DNA of 64,000 nt from Sinomicrobium oceani (GCF_900119185.1 NZ_FPJE01000001.1:284058-348057), one strand, 5' to 3'. Shown: positions 28,288 to 36,899, counted from the first letter of the stretch. The notes: a model not told the origin generated them from the sequence alone. A program made the numbers and translations.

Positions 28288-29901
28288 CTACCTGATCGTA
28301 TAGTTTGCTGCTAATTCTTTAAATTTCCGTACCTGCTCCTGCTGCCACAAATCATCATATCCGAGTTCTCCGGCAAGGAGCCTTGCAGTTTCCGGTGCCA
28401 TTCGTACTGCGGCGCGGGCATCGAGAAAAAGCGCCCTCATCCTCCGCGCCAGTATATCTTCTACCGTTCTTGCCAACTCGTAGCGCGCCGCCCATATCAC
28501 TTCTGCTTTCAGATAATCAAGGGCATCATCCAGCCGGTCTCCCCATGCCTGATTTTCAGTGATCAGCGCAAGAACATACTCCCGATCACTACCATAGACA
28601 TACAGGGGATCATCGAAATCCGGATCGGGTTTTGCCCCGTGAATGGTCATTTTCGCACTACCGCTTTTTTTCGGAGGTAGTTTTCCAAGCGCTACGGCTT
28701 TGTCCACGGTATCTTCTCCCATTCTGCGAAAGGTGGTCCATTTTCCCCCGGTAATCGTAACGAGTCCGGCTTCCGACACCAGTATCTTATGACTTCTCGA
28801 TATCTCCTTGGTCTTCCCCTGCTTATCATCGTCCCCTCCGGAAGTAGCGGCAAGCGGCCGCAAACCGGCAAATACGGACAACACATCTTTTCGTTCGGGT
28901 ACACGAGACAGGTATCTTCCCGCATTATTGAGGATAAACGTAATTTCTTCTTCCAGAGCCCGGGGTTCCAGGCTGTGTTCGTCGAGTGGCGTATCTGTGG
29001 TTCCCACCACCACTTTATGATGCCAGGGCACGGCAAACAGTACTCTGCCGTCATCCGTTTTAGGGATCATGATAGCATCGGTGCCCGGAAGAAAAGATTT
29101 GTCGAGTACCAGGTGAACACCCTGACTGGGACGTACGAGGTCTTTACTTTCCGGTTTGTCCATACGCAGGATATTATCCACAAAAATACCCGTAGCGTTC
29201 ACAATAACATGTCCGCCCAGGTTATATACCTTTCCGGTTTCCTTGTCAGTGGCGATAACTCCTGCTATTTTTCCGTCCTTTTTCAGCAGTCCGTTAACTT
29301 CGGTATAATTCAGCACCACAGCTCCGTGCTCTATACAGGTCTGCGCGAGGTTTACGGCCAGGCGGGAATCATCGAACTGTCCGTCGTGATATTGCACCCC
29401 GCTACGCAATCCTTTCTGCTTTATGGTCGGAAGCCGGCGTATGGTCTCTTCCTTACTGATATACACAGACGATCCCAGACTGAGACTTCCGGCAAGCAAA
29501 TCGTACACCTTAAGCCCTATCGTATAAAAAGCTCCTCCCCACCAGCGGTAATTGGGAATCACAAAAGACTGATTTCTCACCAGATGGGATGCGTTTTTCA
29601 GCAACAATCCCCGCTCGTGCAGAGCTTCGCGTACAAGACCGATATTTCCCTGTGCCAGGTAACGGACACCACCGTGAACAAGTTTTGTACTCCGGCTCGA
29701 TGTACCCTTGGCAAAATCGGCCTGTTCCAGCACGAGTGTTTTGTATCCGCGACTTACACTGTCCAGGGCAACCCCGAGGCCCGTGGCACCGCCACCGATT
29801 ACAATAACATCCCATCTCTCTTCTTTTTCCAGGTTTTTAAGCAATTCTTCCCTCCGGAAAAGTGTTGTTTCGTTATTCATTTTTTCTTTTTCACTTTGCA
29901 T
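28288..29901 (-). CDS. glpD: Glycerol-3-phosphate dehydrogenase (FAD)
   Basis: 537 aa from ATG at 29901; Met8 at 29880 is also possible. The FAD-binding glycines are at 36-41 (GGGATG) with VVIGGG context, RSTKLVHGGVRYLAQ contains the substrate-binding Arg/Lys, and GGKWTTFRRM near 410-420 is the family signature. It oxidises glycerol 3-phosphate to dihydroxyacetone phosphate and passes electrons to quinone at the inner membrane. It is the first gene of glpD-glpK-glpF. A promoter (29948-29979) and an inverted repeat lie between it and the regulator gene. Confidence 0.96.
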   Translation of the reverse strand: MQSEKEKMNNETTLFRREELLKNLEKEERWDVIVIGGGATGLGVALDSVSRGYKTLVLEQADFAKGTSSRSTKLVHGGVRYLAQGNIGLVREALHERGLLLKNASHLVRNQSFVIPNYRWWGGAFYTIGLKVYDLLAGSLSLGSSVYISKEETIRRLPTIKQKGLRSGVQYHDGQFDDSRLAVNLAQTCIEHGAVVLNYTEVNGLLKKDGKIAGVIATDKETGKVYNLGGHVIVNATGIFVDNILRMDKPESKDLVRPSQGVHLVLDKSFLPGTDAIMIPKTDDGRVLFAVPWHHKVVVGTTDTPLDEHSLEPRALEEEITFILNNAGRYLSRVPERKDVLSVFAGLRPLAATSGGDDDKQGKTKEISRSHKILVSEAGLVTITGGKWTTFRRMGEDTVDKAVALGKLPPKKSGSAKMTIHGAKPDPDFDDPLYVYGSDREYVLALITENQAWGDRLDDALDYLKAEVIWAARYELARTVEDILARRMRALFLDARAAVRMAPETARLLAGELGYDDLWQQEQVRKFKELAANYTIR

Positions 29902-29913
29902 ATTATAAGTTTC

Positions 29914-29933
29914 GTTTCTTCTTAATAAGAAAC
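29914..29933. promoter_or_regulatory. Inverted repeat in the glpD leader, candidate operator
   Basis: GTTTCTT (29914-29920) and AAGAAAC (29927-29933) form a perfect seven-base inverted repeat with a six-base spacer. It lies between the predicted glpD transcription start (near 29942) and the ATG, where a repressor could block the promoter. Partial copies of the same half-site (GTTTC, GAAAC) flank it. Confidence 0.5.
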
Positions 29934-29947
29934 ATAATGAAACTATT

Positions 29948-29979
29948 CAAAAGTAAATGATAATTAATACATTGCCAAA
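29948..29979 (-). promoter_or_regulatory. glpDKF promoter
   Basis: On the minus strand TTTG (29979-29976), a 20-base spacer, then TACTTTTG (29955-29948). It fits the Bacteroidota -33/-7 consensus and predicts a leader of about 40 bases. Confidence 0.6.
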
Positions 29980-30083
29980 TAAAATACTTTATTTTTATGT
30001 TATTACAGATAATACGGGCAATGACAGCGTATAAAAAATATATTTCCGAATATAGCATCCCGTTGTTTCTTAACTCCGGGTAC

Positions 30084-30128
30084 TTTCAATTAGTTTCAAT
30101 CATGATGATTTTCATCATTTTCATGAAA
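30084..30128. promoter_or_regulatory. Repeat cluster before the glp regulator, candidate operator
   Basis: ATGATGA-TTT-TCATCAT (30102-30118) is a perfect seven-base inverted repeat, immediately followed by the palindrome TTTCATGAAA (30119-30128). TTTCAAT occurs at 30084 and 30094, ten bases apart. The cluster overlaps where the -33 region of the regulator gene should be. It may be the autoregulatory site of the DeoR-type protein. Confidence 0.5.
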
Positions 30129-30166
30129 GTTTTACGTATTTTTACCTGCTCAACGTGTATATCTTT

Positions 30167-30922
30167 ATGATGAACAGACATAAACTGATATTGGACAAAC
30201 TGGCCAGAGAGAAACATGTAGAGGTTCTGGAATTGAGCAAAGAGCTCCGGACTTCGGCTGTAACCATACGCAAAGATCTCCGGTTACTGGAAGAAAAGGG
30301 GCTTTTGTTCCGTACCCACGGCGGGGCTTCCCTCGAAAACCCTTATGTCAATGACAGGCATGTTCACGAAAAGGAAAAGGTACAGACCGAAGAGAAAAAA
30401 GCTATAGCCGCTGCCGCGGCCAAACTGGTTGACACTGCGGAGTCTATCATTATTGCTTCCGGAACCACTGTGCTGGCTTTTGCCCGTGCCATTCAGCCCA
30501 AGGAAAAACTGATCGTGATTACCTCCGCGCTCAATGTAGCCATGGAACTTCTCAATCATCCGAACATCGAGATTTTACAACTCGGCGGGTACACCAGACA
30601 CAGTTCGTCGTCCGTCACCGGACATTATGCGGAAATGATCCTGGAAGAGACCTCATGCAACAAACTGTTTATAGGCGTTGATGGTATAGACCTTGATTTC
30701 GGACTCACCACCACAGATATCACCGAGGCACACCTCAACCAGAAGATGATCCGTTCTGCCCAGGAAGTAATCGTACTTGCGGATGCTACCAAATTCGGAA
30801 AAAAAGGCTTCGGAAAAATATGTGAACTGGACCAGGTAGACCATATTATTACTGATAAAAGTATTGCCCCGGGACTGGTTAAAAAATTAAGAGACCAGGG
30901 CATTGTGGTTACTCTCGCCTGA
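30167..30922 (+). CDS. DeoR/GlpR-family transcriptional regulator
   Basis: 251 aa from ATG at 30167; ATG at 30170 and an upstream GTG at 30155 are alternatives. Residues about 1-55 form the DeoR helix-turn-helix (RHKLILDKLAREKHVEVLELSKEL, then TIRKDLRLLEEKG). The C-terminal sugar-phosphate-sensing domain has IASGTTVLAFA, LGGYTRHSSSS and the FIGVDGID stretch seen in GlpR relatives. It is divergent from glpD-glpK-glpF with 265 bases between, so a glycerol 3-phosphate-responsive repressor is the natural inference; I leave the symbol empty because the effector is not proven. Confidence 0.88.
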   Translation: MMNRHKLILDKLAREKHVEVLELSKELRTSAVTIRKDLRLLEEKGLLFRTHGGASLENPYVNDRHVHEKEKVQTEEKKAIAAAAAKLVDTAESIIIASGTTVLAFARAIQPKEKLIVITSALNVAMELLNHPNIEILQLGGYTRHSSSSVTGHYAEMILEETSCNKLFIGVDGIDLDFGLTTTDITEAHLNQKMIRSAQEVIVLADATKFGKKGFGKICELDQVDHIITDKSIAPGLVKKLRDQGIVVTLA

Positions 30923-31031
30923 CTTCATGGCCTGCGGGAATGAATACCGGCGGACATTCCGAAAACAGCAATGACAGTTTCCGTCTCCAACCATAAAGGT
31001 AACCCGGATCGTTACAACAACACAAAACCGT

Positions 31032-31565
31032 ATGACCTCTCGATTAACAGACCATAATTTTCCGACCCTGAAGACCGATCGGCTTCTGCTTCGTGGAATA
31101 ACAGACTTCGACCTCAAACATATCTTCAAAGGCCTTTCACATCCCGATGTCATTCGGTATTACGGGATTAGTTTTGATACTTTGGAAGCTACACAAGAAC
31201 AAATGGCCTGGTTTGCAGATGAAAAACAAATGTGGTGGGCAATTTGCTCTCCGGACAACCAGACTTTTTATGGCGCAGGTGGGCTGAATGCTATCGATTA
31301 TGAAGATAATAAGGCTGAAATAGGGTTTTGGCTACTTCCGCAATTCTGGGGAAAAGGCATTATGAAAGAGGCGCTACCACTGATCTCCGATTACGGATTA
31401 AATCAGCTTCAACTAAACCGAATCGAAGGATTTATAGAAACTGAAAATATCAATTGTATAAAGGCCATAACCAAACTTGATTTTCGATACGAGAAAACAA
31501 TACAGGATTATGAAATAAAAAACGGGAAATCAATACATGTGGATGTATACATCAAGACCATATAG
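31032..31565 (+). CDS. GNAT acetyltransferase, RimJ/RimL type
   Basis: 177 aa. The N-terminus LKTDRLLLRGI is the usual RimJ/RimL-like start, followed by acetyl-CoA loop QFWGKGIMKEAL (about 118-129) and LNRIEGFIETENINCIKAITKLDF near the end. These enzymes acetylate protein N-termini, antibiotics or small amines; the substrate cannot be inferred. Base composition is distinct: two sampled 60-base lines near the 3' end are about 30-35% GC, compared with about 50% in the flanking genes, so recent transfer is possible. Neighbours on both sides are unrelated single genes. Confidence 0.85.
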   Translation: MTSRLTDHNFPTLKTDRLLLRGITDFDLKHIFKGLSHPDVIRYYGISFDTLEATQEQMAWFADEKQMWWAICSPDNQTFYGAGGLNAIDYEDNKAEIGFWLLPQFWGKGIMKEALPLISDYGLNQLQLNRIEGFIETENINCIKAITKLDFRYEKTIQDYEIKNGKSIHVDVYIKTI

Positions 31566-31714
31566 CACGTCCTGACAAAGTTTGAACAACAACGTCCCCT
31601 GACCCGCGCAGGCGCAAACGGGAATACGGACATCTTCTTTTTCTTTACCCGGAAAATAAAAAGACTTTACTTTTCTGATCGGCCGTTAACAGGCCCTAAG
31701 GTATTCCACTAAAA

Positions 31715-31755
31715 TGTCACTTTGTCACCTTGTCCCCTATTGGTACTTTTTTTGA
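31715..31755 (+). promoter_or_regulatory. Three tandem octamers and a sigma-54-like element before htpG
   Basis: TGTCACTT, TGTCACCT and TGTCCCCT follow each other without gap at 31715-31738. Next comes TTGGTAC (31740-31746) with GG at 31742-31743 and, ten bases later, GA at 31754-31755, close to the GG-N10-GC spacing of sigma-54 promoters but with A for C. No TAnnTTTG element is seen. The htpG ATG is at 31795. Confidence 0.5.
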
Positions 31756-31794
31756 AATTGCGCTAACCGGAAAATCACTTAAAATCTAAATACG

Positions 31795-33675
31795 ATGACA
31801 ACCGGAAATATTAATGTATCTGTAGAGAATATTTTTCCGCTTATCAAGAAATTCTTGTACAGCGATCATGAGATCTTTTTGAGGGAACTTATTTCCAATG
31901 CTACGGATGCCACTTTAAAGCTAAAACACCTCACCAGCATCGGGGAGGCTAAAGTCGAATACGGAAATCCTGTTATTGAAGTCAGGATTGACAAGGAAGG
32001 TAAAAAACTGCATATTCTGGATCAGGGGATCGGAATGACGGCAGATGAAGTACAAAAATACATTAACGAAGTTGCCTTTTCGGGAGCGGAAGAGTTTCTC
32101 GAAAAGTATAAAGACTCTAAAGACACGGGGATCATCGGCCATTTCGGACTCGGATTTTACTCCGCCTTTATGGTCGCCAAAAAAGTAGAGATTATCACCA
32201 AGTCCTATACCGATGCTCCTGCCGCACACTGGACCTGCGACGGCAGCCCGCAGTTTACCCTGGAGGAGGCCGATAAAAAAGAGCGGGGTACGGAGATCAT
32301 TCTTCACATTGCCGATGACTCTACCGAGTTCCTCGAAGAAAATAAAATACGTGAACTGTTGGTCAAGTACAACAAGTTCATGCCCGTTCCTATCAAATTC
32401 GGCACAAGGACCGAGACACTTCCCAAACCCGAAGATGCCAAAGAAGAGGACCCGGCTCCTACAAAAGAAGTCGACAATATCATCAATAATACGGAACCCG
32501 CATGGACCAAGCAGCCCTCTGACCTTACCGATGAGGACTATAAAAATTTCTACAGGGAATTATACCCCATGCAGTTCGAAGAGCCTTTGTTTCACATTCA
32601 CCTGAATGTCGATTATCCGTTTAACCTTACGGGTATCCTGTTCTTTCCCAAGCTCACCAACGAGCTCAGCATACAGAAAGACAAGATACAACTCTATCAG
32701 AATCAGGTTTTTGTCACCGACAATGTAGAAGGTATCGTACCAGAATTCCTGACTATGCTCAGGGGTGTTATCGATTCTCCGGACATTCCGCTGAACGTTT
32801 CACGAAGTTACCTTCAGGCCGATGGCAATGTAAAGAAAATCTCCAACTATATCACGAGAAAGGTTGCTGACAAACTGAGCTCCCTGTTTAAAGACAACCG
32901 GGAGGATTTTGAGAAGAAATGGAACGATATCAAAATCGTTATAGAATACGGTATGCTCTCCGAGGAAAAGTTCTTTGAAAAAGCAGACAAATTTGCACTC
33001 TATCCTACGGTTGACGACAAATTCTATACTTTCGAAGAACTTCAGGAAAAACTGAAGGACAATCAGACCGACAAAGACGGTAAACTGGTTGTTCTTTACA
33101 CCAACAACAAGGAAGAGCAACACAGTTATATAGAAGAAGCGCGTACCAAGGGCTATGAAGTATTACTTCTGGACTCCCCTATCGTAGCCCACCTGATACA
33201 AAAACTGGAAACCGAAAAAGAAAACATATCTTTTGTCCGTGTAGATGCCGAACCCATCGACAACATCATCAAGAAAGACGAAGAGAAAATCTCCAAACTC
33301 TCCGACGAAGAAAAAGATAAACTGAAAGGTATTATCTCGGAATCCGTACCTCAAGAAAAATACACGGTACAAATGGAAGCTATGGATAGTAACGCAGCTC
33401 CCTTCCTCATTACGCAACCGGAATTCATGCGTCGTATGAAAGAGATGAATGCTACTGGCGGAGGTATGTTCGGTATGAGCAATATGCCGGAGATGTATAA
33501 CCTGGTGGTTAATACCAACAACGAACTGGTATCGCAGATCCTGAATACAAAGACCAAAGCCAAACAGGAAAGGCTCATTAAACAATCGCTGGACCTGGCC
33601 AGACTTTCACAAGGATTGCTCAAAGGGGAAGAACTCACGAATTTTATCAGGAGAAGTTTCGAAATGATTAAATAG
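31795..33675 (+). CDS. htpG: Molecular chaperone HtpG (Hsp90)
   Basis: 626 aa, the size of bacterial Hsp90. GHKL ATPase motifs in order: ELISNATDAT (around 34-43, catalytic Glu), ILDQGIGMT, then GHFGLGFYSAF near 110-120. The middle domain carries the catalytic Arg in LPLNVSRSYLQ. A charged linker (PEDAKEEDPAPTKEVD) sits near residue 205-220. The C-terminal dimerisation domain ends at 626. HtpG assists client folding under heat and oxidative stress. A terminator follows. The upstream region carries unusual tandem repeats and no ordinary -7 box. Confidence 0.97.
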   Translation: MTTGNINVSVENIFPLIKKFLYSDHEIFLRELISNATDATLKLKHLTSIGEAKVEYGNPVIEVRIDKEGKKLHILDQGIGMTADEVQKYINEVAFSGAEEFLEKYKDSKDTGIIGHFGLGFYSAFMVAKKVEIITKSYTDAPAAHWTCDGSPQFTLEEADKKERGTEIILHIADDSTEFLEENKIRELLVKYNKFMPVPIKFGTRTETLPKPEDAKEEDPAPTKEVDNIINNTEPAWTKQPSDLTDEDYKNFYRELYPMQFEEPLFHIHLNVDYPFNLTGILFFPKLTNELSIQKDKIQLYQNQVFVTDNVEGIVPEFLTMLRGVIDSPDIPLNVSRSYLQADGNVKKISNYITRKVADKLSSLFKDNREDFEKKWNDIKIVIEYGMLSEEKFFEKADKFALYPTVDDKFYTFEELQEKLKDNQTDKDGKLVVLYTNNKEEQHSYIEEARTKGYEVLLLDSPIVAHLIQKLETEKENISFVRVDAEPIDNIIKKDEEKISKLSDEEKDKLKGIISESVPQEKYTVQMEAMDSNAAPFLITQPEFMRRMKEMNATGGGMFGMSNMPEMYNLVVNTNNELVSQILNTKTKAKQERLIKQSLDLARLSQGLLKGEELTNFIRRSFEMIK

Positions 33676-33714
33676 CACAGCAAACCGGGAAGTTCTTCCC
33701 TGTCTTCAAATTGC

Positions 33715-33749
33715 AAGCCGCTTCGCCCATTTGACGAAGCGGCTTTTTT
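33715..33749 (+). terminator. Terminator after htpG
   Basis: AAGCCGCTTCG and CGAAGCGGCTT form an 11-base-pair stem with a nine-base loop, followed by TTTTT. It lies 40 bases past the htpG stop. Confidence 0.9.
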
Positions 33750-33827
33750 AGTGTATCAGATATATTTTTTAGGTTCGGTAAGATCATTCGTTTTTTCATC
33801 GTAATTTTACTCCTATACCTTGATTTT

Positions 33828-34472
33828 ATGCTTATGAAAGTTATCGCTGTCAATATCGCCACCCCAAAAACCATTTTATGGGGAGGAAAAGAGGTCCAGA
33901 CAGGTATTTACAAGACCCCTGTTTCCTATCCTATTATGCTCGAAAAAGAAGATGTAGCCGGCGATACGGTTACAGACAGAAAGCATCATGGCGGAACAGA
34001 CAAGGCTTGCTATGCTTTTGCCGCCAATCATTATCCGTACTGGAAAAAACGTTATCCGGAGCTGGACTGGAACTGGGGGATGTTTGGTGAAAACCTCACT
34101 ATAGAAGGCCTGGACGAATCCGTATTGCATATCGGAGATACCCTGCAAATCGGAAATGCTACGGTACAGGTCACACAACCCCGACAGCCCTGTTATAAAC
34201 TCGGGGTTAAATTTGGTAACCAGGGTGTGCTTAAGGATTTTATTACCCATGCCTACCCCGGTATCTACCTCCGAGTATTGCAACCCGGCACTGTTAAAAC
34301 AGGCGACCCTGTTGAAATACTTCACCATGATCCGGAACGATTCAGTATCAGGGAGGTGTTCTCCCTGCTCTACAACCCCATTCCCGATCATATCCCGCAA
34401 ATTATAGCACATCCTTTGCTCGCTGAAAGTTGCAGGAAAGACCTTAACCGTATTTTATCCCGACTAACTTAA
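33828..34472 (+). CDS. MOSC-domain protein, YiiM-like
   Basis: 214 aa; ATG at 33834 is an alternative start. The MOSC domain spans about 20-160: DVAGDTVTDRKHHGGTDKACYAF, then WGMFGENLTIEGL, and the conserved Cys in QPRQPCYKLG. A C-terminal three-helix tail (residues about 170-214) is of the type found in YiiM. YiiM-like proteins use a molybdenum cofactor to reduce N-hydroxylated base analogues such as 6-hydroxylaminopurine. Activity here is inferred from the family. A terminator hairpin follows 60 bases downstream. Confidence 0.85.
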   Translation: MLMKVIAVNIATPKTILWGGKEVQTGIYKTPVSYPIMLEKEDVAGDTVTDRKHHGGTDKACYAFAANHYPYWKKRYPELDWNWGMFGENLTIEGLDESVLHIGDTLQIGNATVQVTQPRQPCYKLGVKFGNQGVLKDFITHAYPGIYLRVLQPGTVKTGDPVEILHHDPERFSIREVFSLLYNPIPDHIPQIIAHPLLAESCRKDLNRILSRLT

Positions 34473-34531
34473 CCATATTTTGCAGGTCACACGCGGTTTC
34501 CGAATCGGGCATAAGACCGGATAGGCGTACT

Positions 34532-34557
34532 GCTGCTTTGCAAAGCAGCGTTTTTTT
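34532..34557 (+). terminator. Terminator after the MOSC gene
   Basis: GCTGCTTTG followed directly by CAAAGCAGC, an 18-base palindrome that folds with a four-base loop, then G and seven T. Confidence 0.8.
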
Positions 34558-34612
34558 CATATCTTTATGAGGCGTGCTTTTTTGCCCGAAACCCTAAGCA
34601 ATTCCAAAATAT

Positions 34613-35020
34613 ATGAAAAACCTGTTTCAAAAATTAAAACTGGAAAATCAAAAGGAAATCCTGGTACTGAACGAACCCAAAGGTTTTTCCAAACAACTTG
34701 CCGAACTTGTAGATATTGAGATATACGAGTCTCTTGTACAGGTCAACAAGGTAGAATTTGCCCTGGTTTTTGTAACTACCGTTAAGGAATTCGAAAAACA
34801 AATGCTCACCCTCGGTCCCAAACTCAAGGACGATGTGGTCCTGTGGATCGCACACCCCAGAACCGTATCGGAGAAATATACCACCGACATCACAGACCAT
34901 TACGATTGGGCCCCACTCACCCGGAATGCCTATGACAGTGTCGAAACATTAACGATAAACAAGGACTGGGAAGCCTTGCGGTTCCGTAAATTCGAATACC
35001 TCAGAAGTACGGAGAAATAG
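34613..35020 (+). CDS. Small cytosolic protein, DUF3052-like
   Basis: 135 aa, no signal or membrane segment. Features: KEILVLNEPKGF near 16-27, ALVFVTTVKEFEKQM near 50-65, and DVVLWIAHPRTVSEKYTTDITD near 75-96, followed by tryptophan-containing blocks (YDWAP, DWEALRFRK). The order of a G-F near 26 and L-W-I-A-x-P resembles DUF3052 proteins, in which LWFAYPK is conserved. Function is unknown. It is a single gene convergent with 35148-35756, with a shared terminator between. Confidence 0.55.
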   Translation: MKNLFQKLKLENQKEILVLNEPKGFSKQLAELVDIEIYESLVQVNKVEFALVFVTTVKEFEKQMLTLGPKLKDDVVLWIAHPRTVSEKYTTDITDHYDWAPLTRNAYDSVETLTINKDWEALRFRKFEYLRSTEK

Positions 35021-35052
35021 CCGGGATAATAACCATAAAAATATCAATACGA

Positions 35053-35084
35053 AAAGAGGCTGCAAATACTCGCAGCCTCTTTCG
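35053..35084. terminator. Bidirectional terminator
   Basis: AAAGAGGCTGC (35053-35063) pairs with GCAGCCTCTTT (35072-35082). It lies between the convergent stops at 35020 and 35148. Confidence 0.85.
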
Positions 35085-35147
35085 CTTTAAAATCAATCAA
35101 TCTATTAAAAAACCCAATGTTATTAATCTTTTTCTTCTTCTTTAATA

Positions 35148-35756
35148 TCAGGACTTCGCCGTTTTGATCTTTTCGGTAAAAGTCTTGTTTTTATGTGTCA
35201 TTATAAGGGTGTATGTTCCGTTGTTTACATTGGAGAAATCATACATTTTTCCCAGTTCGTAAGCTCCTTTCAGGGTTTCCTGATAAAGCAGGTTACTATC
35301 GGCATCATAAACCTCGATATGAAGCGGAGCTTTGTCCAGGCTCAGCAGGTTTACGTAAACCATACTTTTCCTTACCGAAACGATGGGCTTGTACATTTCG
35401 TTGTTCGCTTCATAGTATAATTTAGCCGAATAGGCATCTACCACTATAGGATACCTTTTTACTTTCGTTGCACTTTCTACTTCAAGAAAATATTGTCCTT
35501 CGGGCAATCTGTCAAAGTTGTACGTTCTTTTGTACTCTCCGTCTACTTCGATGTTCTCTGCATACAATACACGATTGTTTCTGTCGATAAGGGAGAGTCC
35601 TACGGATTTCTGCACGTTGTTAACAACAAAACTTACAGTTTTCCCTTCATACCCCTTAACTTCCAATGAGAAGTCAATTTCTCCTGTCTTAGCGCTGACG
35701 TTCACCACCATAAACATTAAAGCGGCAACGATACTGATCTTGGTTAACTTTTTCAT
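35148..35756 (-). CDS. Secreted protein with two sorting-domain-like beta repeats
   Basis: 202 aa. Signal peptide 1-22 (MKKLTKISIVAALMFMVVNVSA). The mature part holds two similar blocks at about 40-110 and 125-198, both with ...V-x-L-x-L-x-D-x-x-x-x-x-L-Y-x-E, then Y-x-F-D/S-x-(L/V)-P/N-x-G-x-Y-x-L. That shape (a beta-sandwich with GxYxLxV) is like the type IX secretion C-terminal sorting domains of Bacteroidota, but here it is the whole protein and duplicated. The function is not known; it may be an abundant envelope protein. No clear promoter was found upstream. Confidence 0.65.
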   Translation of the reverse strand: MKKLTKISIVAALMFMVVNVSAKTGEIDFSLEVKGYEGKTVSFVVNNVQKSVGLSLIDRNNRVLYAENIEVDGEYKRTYNFDRLPEGQYFLEVESATKVKRYPIVVDAYSAKLYYEANNEMYKPIVSVRKSMVYVNLLSLDKAPLHIEVYDADSNLLYQETLKGAYELGKMYDFSNVNNGTYTLIMTHKNKTFTEKIKTAKS

Positions 35757-35917
35757 AACAGCATTTTTTTTAATTAAACAGATTAGGTTTTGTTGACGAT
35801 GTAAAATTACTATAGCAGCTATGCCCTCACAACTATTAAATTTTCCAATATATATGCTATTTTACCCTGAGTTCAATGTTAACTTAATGTTATGGTTAAT
35901 ATTTCATATATTATTAT

Positions 35918-35925
35918 TAACTTTG
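35918..35925 (+). promoter_or_regulatory. -7 element of the AraC-family gene
   Basis: TAACTTTG matches TAnnTTTG. The predicted leader is about 60 bases to the ATG at 35989; this also argues against the longer frame that opens at 35821. Confidence 0.5.
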
Positions 35926-35988
35926 TATAGAAATCGTCAAAATCACCGATTTATTTTTGATAATTTTTCACTCAAAAATGATACTATT

Positions 35989-36870
35989 ATGGAGTTAAAG
36001 AGCCTAAAGCCTTCATTTGAGGTCATTCACCCCTCTTTCGGAAATTCTTTTTCCTATACGAGGTACAGTCAGAAAAAAAACAACAAGGCCCGGATATGGC
36101 ATTACCACCCCGAAATTGAACTGGTATATGTAAACGGAGGGGCTGGAAAACGCCAGATAGGCAGTCATATATCCTATTATACCGAAGGCGACCTTATCCT
36201 GATAGGCAGCAATCTTCCGCATTGTGGTTTTACCGATGAGCTCACGGGTAATAAAAGCGAAACGGTGATACAGATGAAACCCAATTTTCTCGGAAACGAT
36301 TTTCTCGAACGACCGGAAATGAAAAACATTCAGACCATTTTTGACCGTGCCCGCGGAGGAATTGCCTTTTACGGGGACACCAAAAAGGAAATCGGAAAGA
36401 AAATAGAAGGCATGTCCATGCAATCACAGTTCAACAGACTGCTCACCATTCTGAGTGTCCTTCATGAACTTCAGGATTCCAAAGAGTACAAAATTCTCAA
36501 CGCCGAAAGCTTTTCCATGGAAACCGAAATCCAGGACAACGAAAGAATCAACAGGATATTCAATTTCGTCAAGGACAATTACCAGCGACAGATCACACTC
36601 GATGAGGTCGCCGAACTGGTAAGTATGACAGTACCTTCGTTTTGCCGTTATTTCAAGAAGATCAACAATAAGACGTTTACAAAATTCGTCAACGAATACC
36701 GACTGGTACACGCATCCAAATTATTGGCGGAAAAGCCCATGAGTATTACGGAGATCTGCCTGGAGAGCGGGTTTAATAATTTCTCGCATTTCAACAAGTC
36801 GTTCAAAGCATTTACCGGGAAGAGTCCTTCAGAGTATCGCAATGAACTCCAGGCCGTATTCAGCTGGTAA
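35989..36870 (+). CDS. AraC-family transcriptional regulator
   Basis: 293 aa from ATG at 35989; an upstream frame to 35821 overlaps the promoter. The N-terminal half is a cupin effector domain (WHYHPEIELVYVNGGAGKRQIG, then GDLILIGSNLPHCGF). The C-terminal 100 residues form the double helix-turn-helix: ITLDEVAELVSMTVPSFCRYFKK and MSITEICLESGFNNFSHFNKSFK, ending GKSPSEYR. Such regulators usually respond to sugars or other small molecules. It is followed after 29 bases by an alkB-type gene with a GTG start, possibly co-transcribed. The target genes are not evident. Confidence 0.92.
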   Translation: MELKSLKPSFEVIHPSFGNSFSYTRYSQKKNNKARIWHYHPEIELVYVNGGAGKRQIGSHISYYTEGDLILIGSNLPHCGFTDELTGNKSETVIQMKPNFLGNDFLERPEMKNIQTIFDRARGGIAFYGDTKKEIGKKIEGMSMQSQFNRLLTILSVLHELQDSKEYKILNAESFSMETEIQDNERINRIFNFVKDNYQRQITLDEVAELVSMTVPSFCRYFKKINNKTFTKFVNEYRLVHASKLLAEKPMSITEICLESGFNNFSHFNKSFKAFTGKSPSEYRNELQAVFSW

Positions 36871-36899
36871 GTTTTACAACCTTAAACCCCACAAGATCT

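Noticed and set aside
28692..29054. Long opposite-strand and shifted frames inside glpD, acn, guaA and similar genes
   Set aside because: They are frames read across well-supported genes and lack start context or family likeness.
31740..31761. Classical sigma-54 promoter before htpG using GC at 31760
   Set aside because: The distance between GG and this GC is 16 bases rather than 10. Only the GG-N10-GA reading fits the spacing, and it lacks the C.
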